The notes under the pieces were generated by a model. That model did not search any database. It was given only the letters and a program-made list of their open reading frames with translations, and was not told the origin of the DNA. A program made the position numbers and the translations under genes. Positions 29,829 through 42,009 of a stretch of DNA of 64,000 nucleotides are shown in pieces; position 1 is the first letter of the stretch; each line of letters opens with the position of its first letter. The stretch comes from Nitzschia sp. DOCU1 (lineage: Eukaryota; Bacillariophyta; Bacillariophyceae; Bacillariales; Bacillariaceae): contig OX595997.1 in assembly GCA_951394045.1 (NCBI GenBank), positions 1,178,001-1,242,000 on the forward strand. The letters are read 5' to 3'.

Positions 29829-32014
29829 ATGCTGAGATCCATATTCTTAATATCTCTTGTCTTCTTGAACGTTTGTGATGGAGAAGAAACAGGCAGAAAG
29901 CCGAAATGCGGGGTTTATCTCGCGCCCAGTTCGATTCCAGGGTCTGGGCTTGGCATGTTTGCCGGCGACAAGGACTACAAGAAGGGTGAGACTGTGACTT
30001 TGGGTGATGTTCTTATTCCCATTTCAGAATACGACTGGAACAACCAAGGTGGGCCCTTCGAATCTGCAAAGTTTCTTTGGGACGAGTACACATGGAGTTG
30101 TGGAGATTTCCCTCCCATGGTCGATGAAGCAGACGACGAGGACCGAATCAAGGCAGCGTCACCCGGTGTTGGGTCAGCAGCGAACTCGTATCTTACTTTG
30201 GCAAATTTAGAAAACACCCGGATCAAAATAGGTAGAGCGGTCGGACCTGAGAGCCCAGGCCTTGGCGCCAGCACTTTGTACTGGGGTCGTGACTCGTGAG
30301 TTTTTGTTCTATGAATGTGCTCAGGAGCGTCGGTATGGTACTCGCATGACTGAATTGTTGTTGCTTACCTTCAATATATTGCTTCAGTTACGCTTCCAAG
30401 GACATTCCAGCTGGTGGGGAGTTATTTGTCTCGTGAGTATAGGGTGGTTTTGGTGTACCGTAGTATCACGACAAGATTGGCCCCGCTCACTTCCGATGGG
30501 TTGCTACAGGTACGGTTCAGGCTATTTCATGGTTCGTCCAAACGTGTACGGTAAGTTTTACACCAGGGGTGCAAGTGATTATCCTCCGGTTCCATTGATG
30601 TCATTGCAAGCTCAAGAATATTTGGCTAGGCTACCTGCCGTTACCCGAAACTTACAGGGCAACGGATCAACAAATCAACAAATATCTCGCTATGAAAAGG
30701 CGCGTCACACAACAGTCACGGAAGTCACTAGGAGCTGAAGTTTGGAAAGACTATTATGATACGGTAAGAAGCTTTGGTTCAATCTGGGAATATTCGCGAG
30801 TCCTGAACGGCCTTCCCGAAGAAGAGACCAAATTACAAACTATAATGAACGAAGGCGGATCCAGCCAACAACATTACAATCGCTCGATCGTGGATGTTGC
30901 TTGGCTGGAACAAAATGGTACGTAGGGGTGTTCGGCAACATCGACCCAACACAAAGAAGTACGGAGAATTGTATCTCGTTATGGAAAAATCTCATTTAAT
31001 GTAAAACACCTTGGCAGGTCAATGCATGGATAACATCAAAGTTGGTAACAGTACAAATCCAGATGCAGGTCGAGGCGCCTTTGCCAATCGGTTCATTCCG
31101 AAAGGAGGGTTGGTGGCACCGGCACCTCTCATTCACATCCGAGATTACAACGCATTGAAAATCTTCTTGCCGAAAGATCATGACAGGAACCCGAGTAAAG
31201 TCGTTCCTGACAGAGACGGCCCTGTTACGTTTCAGTTGCTTTTGAACTACTGCTTTGGGCACGAGAAGTCGACTTTGCTGCTCTGCCCTTACGGGCTACT
31301 CACGGCGTTCATCAATCATTCGCACGATGCCCCAAATGCTAGAATTCAGTGGAGCAAGACGATGCGCCATCCAGAGTGGCGCGAGAAGCCTCTCAAAGAT
31401 TGGACTGACGAACATCATACTGGCCTTCAGATAGATTTTGTGGCATTGCGTGACATTGAAGAGGACGAGGAAGGTGAGCTTGAGTTGGGGGCCGCCGGTC
31501 TCTATGCAATGACGAAATACCTTTGGACTTACCTAGTGCGCGTCTGTGCGAAGTCTTTATTGACTATGGCGAAGTGTGGGAAGCAGCATGGCAGGAGCAC
31601 GTGAAGAAGTTTGTTCCCCGCAAGAATTATGTTCCTTCGTTTGTGCTGAATGAGATGATGAACATTGACTATCGAACAATTGACGATGTGGAATATGAGG
31701 TTGATGGTGTTGTTCTTCGCTGCCGGGGATGGTATGTCCAACAATACACCAACCTAGCGTCCGATCGCAATTGCCGCATCCTCAAAAAGCTGGGCAACGA
31801 CCGATACCGAGCTCAACTCATTGAAGTTGAATACAACGATAAGGAGCGATACATGGATATTCAACTTGGAGCAATACTTTGGAATGTTCCTTCCGACGCA
31901 TTCTACTTCTCCGATCTTCCATATTCTCGTGATCACTACGATTTGCAGTCATTTCGACACGCCATGTTGATTCCAGATGACATTTTTCCGACGGTATGGG
32001 AAACTACCAACTAA
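29829..32014 (+). CDS. Secreted double-SET-module protein, copy 1
   Basis: Six exons: 29829-30295, 30388-30432, 30510-30550, 30630-30917, 31018-31473, 31554-32014. All introns are GT-AG and in phase; product 585 aa. A signal peptide (1-18, ...NVCDG) precedes two SET-like halves. The first has GSGLGMF (38-44) and closes with DIPAGGELFVSYG, but has no NHS motif. The second has AGRGAF (297-302), NHS at 380-382 and FIDYG with Tyr437, the features expected of a SET methyltransferase site. A C-terminal domain of about 140 residues (W/Y-rich) follows. A lysine methyltransferase entering the secretory pathway is unusual; targeting to ER or plastid is inferred. An ATG at 29764 would add 22 residues and hide the signal. 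Confidence 0.85.
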
Positions 32015-32929
32015 GATTCACATGACAGTATCACCGAGATAAAAATGATGACTTTGCTAGCTGGTACAGTGGCAGTGGCCGTACCCATCATATCATACCT
32101 GGCAGGGCATCGGCAACGGTTTCATAGTATGAACGTCGGTCTTGCCCTTCTTAAGACACAGATTGTGTGGCGTTTCAAAATCGTCGCTTTGAGCCAAAGA
32201 GTCTTTAGTCGACCGGTTCTAAAATAAAGGGGAAGTCGTTTCTCGATCGGCCGTCGCTGCTTGTTTGGTTGAGTTCGCTGCCGATTTTTTATCCGTCACG
32301 CAGTGGGTCTTGCCAAAATAAAAGGCATCAGGACGCAGGGGTCGAGGGGCCGAAGAGAATTTATGTCATGTTCATGGTGCACACCGGCGTGGTTTTCCTT
32401 GCGTGTGGCGGGGTCCTGTCTTGATTTCAAAAAATTCTGACGCGTCCCTCTGGTTCATGTGGGCAACATTTCGCTCTGGTCTACGCCGTAGTACAATATA
32501 AAAACTGAAAGATGGCGGGATACAGGTAGAATTCCACAATACACACAGCAATGTTGACGATGAGTAACCTAGACATAGAAGAAGCATTAGTTGGTGTACT
32601 CCTCTATCGTCACACAAGACAAGCACAAGACTTTACCTGTGCCGTGGAAAAAATTCGTCATTGACGTTCCGAAAGAGGCTGAGGGTGATGGTGAATTCTC
32701 AACGGAAACTACGAGCCCGGCGTCTCAGACACTCTCACAATAATAATAAGGCTATCCCGCGCGCGAAAAGATTTTTTTATCCGAAAAAATCCTTTGGGTT
32801 GTTGAGCTGACCCATGGCGGCGCGCCATTATGACATCTCTAGAGAGGCGATGCCAAGATTTGCATGAGGGCAACTCTCAGCCTTTCAAACCGTACCAGGT
32901 ATTATTCCGTTGAAGGCAGCAGCAATATC
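32015..32929. other. Spacer between SET copies 1 and 2
   Basis: Contains the 3' flank of copy 1, an M50 gene relic (32485-32705) and the leader of copy 2. No functional gene. Confidence 0.5.
32485..32705 (-). pseudogene. Relic of the M50B-like gene beside SET copy 2
   Basis: The block GTAGAATTCCACAATACACA and its surroundings match the M50 coding region near 28800. It then jumps, at GGTGTACTCCTCTATCGTCAC, to the M50 upstream region near 29390-29520. The central part, including the zinc motif, is deleted. This shows that the duplicated unit included the protease gene. Confidence 0.8.
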
Positions 32930-35119
32930 ATGCTGAGATCCATATTCTTCATATCTCTTGTCTTCTTGAACGTTTGTGATGGAGAAGAAACAGGCAGAAA
33001 GCCGAAATGCGGGGTTTATCTCGCGCCCAGTTCCATTCCAGGGTCTGGGCTTGGCATGTTTGCTGGGGACAAGGACTACAAGAAAGGCGAGACTGTGACG
33101 TTGGGTGATGTTGTCATTCCCATTTCAGAATATCATTGGAACAATCTAGACGGGCCCTTCGAATCTGCAAAGTTTCTTTGGACCGAGTACACATGGAATT
33201 CTCCAACTTTCCATCCCATGGACCAGGAAGGAGACGACCATAACCAAATCCAAGGAGCGTCGCCTGGTGTTGGGTCAGCAGCGAACTCGTATCTTTCTTT
33301 GGTAAATTTGGATGACACTCGGACCAAAATAGGCCGAGCAGTCGGACCTGAGAGCCCAGGCATTGGCGCCAGCACTTTGTACTGGGGTCGTGAATTGTAA
33401 GTTTTATTGAAAGAATGTGCGCGGGAGCTTCGGTGTGGTATCGTGTCTGGATTCCTGTGGCTCATCTTCATTCTGTTGCTTCAGTTACGCCTCCAAGGAC
33501 ATTCCAGCTGGTGGGGAGTTATTCGTCTCGTGAGTATAGGGTGGTTTTGGTGTACAGTAGTATCAAGACAAGATTGACCTAGCTCACTCCCGATGGGTTG
33601 CTACAGGTACGGTTCAGGCTATTTCAGGGGTCGTCCAAACGTGTACGGTAAGTTTTACACCAGGGGTGCAAGTGACTATCCTCCGAGTCCATTGATGTCA
33701 TTGCATACTCAAGAATATTTGACTACAAGGCTACCTACCGTTACCCGAAACTTACAGTGCAACGGATCAACAAATCAACAAATATCTCGCTATGAAAAGT
33801 CGCGTCACACAACAGTCACGGAAGTCACTAGGAGCTGAAGTTTGGAAAGACTACTATGAAACGGTAAGAAGCTTTGGTTCAATCTGGGAATATTCGCGAG
33901 TCCTTAACGGTCTACCCGAAGAGGAGGCCAAATTACAAACTATAATGAACGAAGGCGGATCCAGCCAACAACATTACAATCGCTCGATCGTGGATGTTGC
34001 TTGGCTGGAACAAAATGGTGCGTAGGGGTGTGAGCGCAGCATCAACCCAAACACAAAGAAGTACGGACAATTGTATCTCGTTATGGAAAAATCTCATTTA
34101 ATGTAAAACACCCTGGCAGGTCAATGCATGGATAACATCAAAGTTGGTAACAGCACAAATCCAGATGCAGGTCGAGGCGCCTTTGCCAATCGGTTCATTC
34201 CGAAAGGAGGGTTGGTGGCACCAGCACCTCTCATTCATATCCGAGATTACAATGTATTGAAAATCTTCTCGCCCAAAGATCACGACCGGAATCCGGGTAA
34301 AGTCGTTCCTGACCGAAACGGCCCAGTCACTTTTCAGTTGCTTTTGAACTACTGCTTTGGGCACGAGAAGTCCACTTTGCTGCTCTGCCCTTACGGGCTA
34401 CTCACGGCGTTCATCAATCATTCGCACGATGCCCCAAATGCTAGAATCCAGTGGAGCAAGACGATGCGCCATCCAGAGTGGCGCGAGAAGCCCCTCGTAG
34501 ATTGGACTGACGAACATCATACTGGCCTTCAAGTAGATTTTGTGGCATTGCGGGACATTGAAGAGGACGAGGAAGGTGAGCTTGAGTTGGGGGCCGCCGG
34601 TCTCTATGCAATTACAAAATACCTTTCGACTTACCTACTAGTGCGCGTCTGTTCGAAGTCTTTATTGACTATGGCGAAGTGTGGGAAGCAGCATGGCAGG
34701 AGCACGTGAAGAAGTTTGTTCCCCGCAAGAATTATGTTCCTTCGTTTGTGCTGAATGAGATGGTGGACATAGACTATCGAACAATTGACGATGTGGAATA
34801 TGAGGTTGATGGTGTTGTTCTTCGCTGCCGGGGATGGTATGTCCAACAATACACCAACCTAACGTTCGATCGCAATTGCCGCATCCTCAAAAGGCTGGGC
34901 AATGACCGATACCGAGCTCAACTCATCAATGTTCACTACAACAACACGCAGCGACTTTTGGATATTCAACCTGGAGCAATACTTTGGAATGTCCCTTCCG
35001 ACGCATTCTACTTTTCCGATCTTCCGTATTCTTTTGATCACCACGATTTGCAGTCATTTCGACACGCCATGTTGATTCCAGATGACATGTTTCCGGAGGC
35101 TTGGCTAACAACTGACTAG
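32930..35119 (+). CDS. Secreted double-SET-module protein, copy 2
   Basis: Six exons with the same lengths and phases as copy 1: 32930-33396, 33485-33529, 33607-33647, 33730-34017, 34120-34575, 34659-35119; 585 aa. Signal peptide MLRSIFFISLVFLNVCDG. The NHS motif at 380-382 and FIDYG (Tyr437) are kept, so the second SET module looks intact. Differences from copy 1 cluster in the acidic loop of the first module (around residues 100-120) and at the C-terminal YNNTQRLLD segment. Introns are also highly similar between copies 1 and 2, so these two separated most recently. No disabling mutation is visible. Confidence 0.85.
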
Positions 35120-35127
35120 TTCCACGT

Positions 35128-35400
35128 ATGTTGGCCACCAGACGACTGCATGTGAATATTCATGTGTGGAGACTACCACTTACCAAATTATCTTGGAAAA
35201 AAGAAGATTCGACGTGATTTCCGCAAGCGAAACCTATAAAATATACAACAACAATAACGTTTGAGCATCACTAGAACAGGGCCATGATTCCGCCGCGTTC
35301 TCCCTCGTCTTCCGATGTAGTTGTTGTGCACCGAGTTATACGAGCTACTCTCTTCTTGTGCCATATATCTGGAGTGTTTATTCTAGCCCATGGATGTTGT
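35128..35400 (-). pseudogene. Relic of the M50B-like gene 5' part beside SET copy 3
   Basis: Matches 29090-29370, the N-terminal third and start region of the M50 gene: ACTGCATGTGAATATTCATG, GCGAAACCTATAAAATATAC, and ATACGAGCTACTCTCTTC before a lost start. It is broken by small indels and stops, and the downstream two thirds of the gene are gone. Confidence 0.8.
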
Positions 35401-35737
35401 TATGTGGCGTCCTCCATCGCTGAAAGAAACATGTAAACGACCCTCTTGCCACGGGGTGCAAATTCGTGAATAGAGTAGTCTCGGGTATCATAAAATTGAA
35501 ATGTGCTCGCTCGCTATCGAGCGCGCACATTTCTCGGCGAGCGAGCCGACTCCATTGCCATCTCGCACGGGCGCGCGAGATCGGAGATCGTTTTGCAGCA
35601 CCATGCATCACGACGACGACGAGCGGTCAAGCGGAGAGGGTCCGAGGGGACGAAAAAATGATGAAAAAGGACACCGATGCTGAGGCTTCTCAGAGCCTTT
35701 CAGACCGCATTGTTTCACAAAAGAAAACGCTAACAAC
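35401..35737. promoter_or_regulatory. Leader region of SET copy 3
   Basis: More diverged than the leaders of copies 1 and 2; only CTTCTCAGAGCCTTTCAGAC remains similar. Rich in CGCGCG and GAGCG stretches. No gene. Confidence 0.4.
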
Positions 35738-37912
35738 ATGTGGAAATCCATATTATTAATATATCTTGTCTTCTTGAGAGTTTGTGATGGAGAAGAAACA
35801 GGCAGAAAGCCGAAATGCGGGGTTTATCTCGCGCCCAGTTCGATTCCAGGGTCTGGGCTTGGCATGTTTGCTGGGGACAAGGACTACAAGAAAGGCGAGA
35901 CTGTGACGTTGGGGGATACTGTTATTCCCATTTCAGAGTACGACTGGAATAACAAAGGCGGGCCCTTCCAATCTGCGAAGTTTCTTTGGGACGAGTACAC
36001 ATGGAATTGTGGAGTTTTCCCTCCCATGGTCGATGAAGCAGAAGAAGAGGAAGGAATAATGGGAGCGTCACCCGGTGTAGGGTCAGCAGCGAACTCGTAT
36101 CTTACTTTGACAAATTTAGAAGACACTTGGATCAAAATAGGCAGAGCGGTCGGGCCCGAGAGCCCAGGCCTTGGCGCCAGCACTTTGTACTGGGGTCGTG
36201 AATTGTAAGTTTTATTGAAAGAAGGTGAACGGGACTTCGGTGTGGTATCCTGTCTGGATTCGTGTGGCTCATCTTCATAGTGTTACAGTTACGCTTCGAA
36301 GGACATCCCAGCTGGTGGGGAGTTATTTGTCTCGTGAGTACGGAACTTCGGTGATGTATCAGCAGCAAGATTTGTCGAACTCACTTCGAATGATTTGCTA
36401 CAGCTATGGTCAAACCTATTTCAGATCTCGTCCGAAAGTCTACGGTAAGTTTTGCGTCATTGGCGCTAAAAGTTGTCATCTGGTCCAATAAATTTCAATG
36501 CATGCTCAAGGATATTTGACTACAAGGCTACCTGCCTTTACCCGACACTTTTAAAGCCACTGACAACCTAATCAAGAAATATCTCGGCATGAAAAGGCAC
36601 GTCAAACTAAAGTCACGCGAGTCACTAGGAGCCGACGTTTGGAAAGACTACTATGATACGGTACGGAGCTTTGGGCCGATCTGGGAAAATTCGCGAGTCC
36701 TGAACGGTCTACCAGACGAAGAGGCCCGATTGCCAACTCTTATGAAGGAGGGCGGATCCAGTCAACAACACTACAATCGCTCGATCGTGGATGTTGCTTG
36801 GCTGGAACAAAATGGTGCGTAGGGGTGTGAGCGCAGCATCAACCCAAACACAAAGAAGTAGGGAGAATCGTATCTCGTTATGGAAAAACTCAATTGATGT
36901 AAATCACCGTCGCAGGTCAATGCATGGATAACATCAAAGTTGGTAACAGTACAAATCCAGATGCAGGTCGAGGCGCCTTTGCCAATCGGTTCATTCCGAA
37001 AGGAGGGTTGGTGGCACCGGCGCCTCTCATTCACATCCGAGATTACAACGCATTGAAAGTTTTCTTGCCCAAGGATCACGACAAGAAACCGGGTGAAGTC
37101 GTTCCCGACAGAGACGGTCCTGTTACTTTTCAGTTGCTTTTGAACTACTGCTTTGGGCACGAGAAGTCGACTCTACTGCTCTGCCCATACGGGCTGCTCA
37201 CCGCGTTTATCAATCATTCGCACGATGCCCCAAATGCTAGAATCCAGTGGAGCAAGACGATGCGCCATCCAGAGTGGCGCGAGAAGCCTCTCAAAGAGTG
37301 GACTGATGAATATCACACTGGCCTTCAGATAGATTTTGTTGCGTTGCGGGACATTGAGGAGGACGAGGAAGGTGAGCTTGAGTTGGGGGCCGCCGGTCTC
37401 TTTGCTCTGACGAAATACGTTTCGACTTACCTAGTGCGTGTCTGTTGTAAGTCTTTATTGACTATGGCGAAGCGTGGGAAGCAGCATGGCAGGAGCACGT
37501 GAAGAAGTTTGTTCCCCGCAAGAATTATGTTCCTTCGTTTGTGCTGAATGAGATGATGAACATTGACTATCGAACAATTGACGATGTGGAATATGAGGTT
37601 GACAGTGTTGTTCTTCTCTGCCGGGGATGGTATATTCGGCAGTTCACCGACCACGATTCCGACTATGAATGTCGCATTCTCAAAAAGCTGGGCAATGACC
37701 GATACCGAGCTCAACTCATTGAAGTTGAATACAACGATAAGGAGCGATACATGGATATTCAACCAGGAGCAATACTTTGGAATGTCCCTTCCGACGCATT
37801 CTACTTTTCCGATCTTCCATATTCTCGTGATCACTACGATTTGCAGTCATTTCGACACGCCATGTTGATCCCAGATGACATGTTTCCGAAGGTTTGGCAA
37901 ACTACCGACTAG
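35738..37912 (+). CDS. Secreted double-SET-module protein, copy 3
   Basis: Six exons with identical lengths: 35738-36204, 36289-36333, 36404-36444, 36527-36814, 36916-37371, 37452-37912; 585 aa. The signal peptide differs (MWKSILLIYLVFLRVCDG). The linker between modules is the most divergent part, e.g. YLPLPDTFKATDN against YLPLPETYRATDQ in copy 1. NHS (380-382) and FIDYG are kept. Conservation of reading frame and splice sites in the most diverged copy argues that the family is under purifying selection rather than decaying. The substrate is unknown. Confidence 0.85.
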
Positions 37913-38082
37913 ACCCACGTGACTTCATCGATAGGGATACGAATGGTGACCCCAAAAGTTCGTATAAAACAGCACCGTACTATGGTGCTTCAACGCCTGG
38001 TTCTGAGTCCGATTGCGTGCGTAGTATAGCAGAAGATGGTGTAATAAATCGTTGAGTTAGAATGATGAGCTCAGGAATGGGC

Positions 38083-38717
38083 AGCCATTATCTCTATTTC
38101 CTTTGCGCAGATTTCGATGGATTATTGATCCACCTGAGTCAGGACAGTAATTGTGCGACTGATTGGACTTAAAAAAGGTTATGGGCTCTACGAAAGTTCG
38201 GAAGCTGCTGACTGATATGACAGACTGTCTGTCTGTGTGTCGCTCGAAGCGGTGCTAAAGTATTCGGATTGATCCAGGCGGTCGACGATCGATCTCTATC
38301 GATCAACCTCCAACTTCAGAACTGGATAAACCTCAATGAACCAGCCATCCGTCGCAGTATTCGGGCTCGAGCATACTCACCACCGCTACCACAACCACAG
38401 CCACCACCACCACCACTCCCACCGTAAAAAAAAAAAAGAACAGACCAATCAAAAAATAAAAACAGAAAGAAAAGTATCCATCCGCCGAAAGAACAGAAAC
38501 ACCAAGAAAATCATCACCGAAAAAAAAAAAAAAAAAAAAAAATAACGGGGCGGACAGTAGTATGATAGCCCTCGCGGATCTCGATCCGCCGGGAACGCGG
38601 GTCGACCGGCGTATCGGCTTGCCGATGCGTTCGGAGCGGCAGCGTTTAATAAATTAGACCTCTTCACCCCGTTCATTATTCGCCTGATGATTTGGACCAG
38701 GTCAGCGCTATTGATGT
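38083..38717. repeat. Tandem duplication unit 1, holding an empty TTAA site
   Basis: This unit (from AGCCATTATCTCTATTTCC to CAGCGCTATTGATGT) is repeated directly behind itself as 38718-43472, where the piggyBac element interrupts it. Here the site reads GGACTTAAAAAAGG with one TTAA (38169-38172), the uninterrupted form. Unit 1 carries its own insertion of about 370 bp (about 38304-38672) with low-complexity CCA repeats, A-rich stretches and a 22-base A tract (38521-38542). Confidence 0.85.
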
Positions 38718-39079
38718 AGCCATTATCTCTATTTCCTTGCGCATCTCTATTTCCTTGCGCAGATTTCGATGGATTATTGATCCATGAGTCAGGACAGTAA
38801 TTGTGCGACTGATTGGACTTAACGCCAATCGTATCGGGTGCCCCTATAGCGACTCGCGATTTTTCGCGCGCCACTATAGCGGCTCGCGATTTTTAAATTG
38901 ACTAATCATGAACTTAACATGCTCCAACGTCGAAACGGATGCCACCGTTGGAATGCGCATGCGTTTTTAGCTAGGGTAGATTATGCTGCCTTTCTCGCCA
39001 TTCAATGTTCCCGCCCACCTATCTGGCTCGAAAAATGAGCCTGTCGGGAGGAAGTTTCTCAAAATTTCAAAATCGCACC

Positions 39080-41991
39080 ATGTCGGCCTCTCCATCACCA
39101 CCCCCGAACCACCAGGATTCCTACCAACCGATGACGGAAGCCCCTAGACGTGTGATGGTGCTGGATGACTGGTCAAAGGTCAGTGATAAGCAGATCGAGG
39201 ACCTAGTCAACGACGATTCCATTTTTGTGACAAATTCGGAAAATACGCGCGACATGCCCCCCCCGCACCTGTTGTCCGCCGACGAGTCCTCCAACCGCCA
39301 TCACCTCCAATGGACGACTTACCAGAGGACAACGGTAATGCTGCCGTCGAGGCGTCTACCGAGGAGGATGCTCTAGCAGGTGTAATGACCCTCGGTGATG
39401 CTGTTCTTGGACCTCGCGCAGCACCCCGTGATAAAAGATATTCCTTCCGTAAAAAGAAACTTCTCAGCGACGCCCGACTATACTCGAAGACAGGCTTACC
39501 AATTCTTGGGATCGACGGATACATCGTTGGGTTGATTGTCGAGTGCCCGAACAAGAAGAAGAACGCCGGTATGTTCAAAGTCGATTGGGTCACCCATTCA
39601 CCTGGGATGCCAATCACGGTTGACCGCTCCCAGCTACGTGAGTGGTATCCCTCCAACGACTACATTCGTTCATGTTTCCGTCAGTCGGCACAAGACTACG
39701 AAGAGGCCTCGCCGGCAGCTATTCGACAATACCTCCGTCTTTCCTTCAGTTTGCCTCCACTTAATCCAGCCGAAGCTGTATCCCCTTCACATGCAGTGCA
39801 ACCACCACCCCAGGCGACAATTGTTCTGACGACACCGATCCGGTATGCAGGGCGAGCCGCCATGATGACTGCGGCTGACTCGGTTTCCACCATGACGCAC
39901 AGCGTCCAGCAAGGTCTTTCAACACGGTCGACTAGGAGCAATGCAAGCAACAGCTACGTCGATTCGGATTCTTGTGACGGATCGGACTTCGATGAAGACG
40001 ACAACGCTTGGTTGGAGATTCCTCCTGAAATCGAGGTAGAAATCGAAGACGACGATGCCAACGACGATGAGGGCAATGTTGACGAGGAAGCAGATGCTGG
40101 GCTACATTTCAATTTCGAGTTGGTAGATGAGATGACTGAGATACCTGCGCCCCCCCAAATGTATCACGGCCCAAGTGGACTCAAGGCAGGAGTTGCTCTT
40201 TCTTTCAGCAACCCAACGGAGTGTCTGAGAAAATGTGGCGGTCTTACGGTTAGATTTGTCTCTAATCTAGCCAAGGAAACAAACAAGTTTTTTTTCAATC
40301 ACCTACGCAAAAACTGCAACAAGAATATGGACTACTGTGGCAAGCCTTGGAAGAATGTCAGTACGAAGGAGATGCATGTGTTCCTAGGTATCATGCTTCG
40401 AATTTCCATGCAAGAGAGGGACGGCGGCGGCTATGCTGCCTACTTTTGCACTGACGACAAACAGCTTTCAACAGGGCTTGGGAGTGGCAGCAAGACAAAG
40501 ACTTTGGAAGGGACGAAGGGCTGGGCGCAACGATACATGAAGCTTTGGAGGTTCCAACAGATCAGGGGAGCCTTCCACCCCATGGACAAGGTGGCAGGAA
40601 AAGGGGGCGACAAATGCTACCAACTTAGAGAAGCGTTGAACAACCTCAACGATGCCTCTAAGAATACGTTTCATGCAGGGCCAAACTTGGCGTTCGATGA
40701 AGGAGGGGTGTCGTGTCGGAGCCGCCTGTGCCCCGTTCGGCAATATAACAAGTCCAAACCGCAGCCATACCGGGTCGACTTCTTTGTTCTGGCGGACTCG
40801 TCAACTTACGCTGTCCTCCACATGGACGTCTACCAGGGTCGCAACGAGACGAATGCGTTCATTGAAAAAGAGGCGGCGGCACTAAAAACAACAATGAAGG
40901 CGCCAGTGAACGCAGCGATGAAAATAGGGCTACACAAGGAGGGCCTACAGTACGGCTACCGTACTTTTTCGATGGACAATCGCTACCAGTGTCCCGAGCT
41001 GGCCACTATTCTTCGCGATCGATGCCACGTCCTCTCTACAGGTACTTGTAAGGCCGGTAGGAAAGGATGGCCCAAAGACTTGATGACGATGGAACTCAAG
41101 GGGGGCGATCGAGGAGAATCAATCATCGCATATGACAAGGTAAACGATATTGTTTGCTTGCAGTGGCGAGACAACAAAGTCGTCAATGTGGTTTCATCCA
41201 TCACGGACATCACGGAAGAAGACACCCAAAGGCGCGAAGGTAGTACGATGCGACTACTGAAAGTGCCACGCCCTTTATACCATTACCATCACTACATGTT
41301 TGGAGTTGACAAGGGCGACCAGATTCGGATGCACAACGGTGGCTTTGCTAGGAAAGCCCACTTCAAGAAGTGGTACAAGAAGTCGTTTTTTGCTGTGCTT
41401 GATGTAATGTTGTTGAACTCACTCATTGCTTGGAATTTGTCAACTGCCGAGCCGGGAATTGATCGGCGTCACTTCAGCCGCCACGATTTCTATGCGTGGA
41501 TTGCCGACGACTTGCTAAACTACGAAGACGACGACAGTAGCACTTCGAACTCAGTAGCAGCAAACCAAGCAGCTGCGACGACAGCAACAGATTGTGTGGT
41601 GGTAGACGAGACGAACAACGGGCGTGGGTGCTATGTGGAAGCCCCAAATAAAAAAGAAAAAGGGAGGCGATGTCTAGTCTGTGGACTAGACGCTCGCTAC
41701 ACAGGAATAGGGAAGAATGTTCGCGCTTCGGTCTCGTGCTGCAGAAAATGTGGTATATGCCACATGCATGTACCTGCAGAGGTGGACGAGCGTAGGATTC
41801 ACAAGTTGTTCCCAGAAGGTATGTCGTGCCACGACATTCTTTTGAGTAAGACTGGACAAGAAATTTGGAAGAAGGTGAATGGGCAAGTAAGAGTGCAGAC
41901 TAGCCATCCGGCCCTAGCCGGATTGAAAGTAGAATTGGGCAAAAGTAACAAGCCAAGAAAGAGGAAAATGCCACCTTCTATAACTGTATAA
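39080..41991 (+). CDS. piggyBac transposase with C-terminal Cys-rich domain, N terminus frameshifted
   Basis: The main frame from ATG 39310 gives 893 aa. The RNase H-like core holds three acidic residues in piggyBac contexts: Asp463 (LAFDEGG), Asp556 (FSMDNRY) and Asp667 (FGVDKGDQ), followed by the aromatic ARKAHFKKWYKK and LLNSLIAWN segments. A Cys/His-rich domain (C-x2-C...C-C-x2-C-x2-C-x-M-H) lies near 780-830 and should bind the element ends. Upstream, an acidic segment (VMVLDDWSKVSDKQIEDL, from about 39080) reads in a different frame and meets the main frame at an eight-C run (39256-39263). The full N terminus is therefore probably frameshifted, or the main ATG is used alone. The enzyme cuts and pastes the element at TTAA. 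Confidence 0.9.
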
Positions 41992-42009
41992 ACTATGATT
42001 ATATTTTGT

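Noticed and set aside
38336..38545. Open frame rich in His and Lys
   Set aside because: It is produced by CCA repeats and A tracts, i.e. low complexity.
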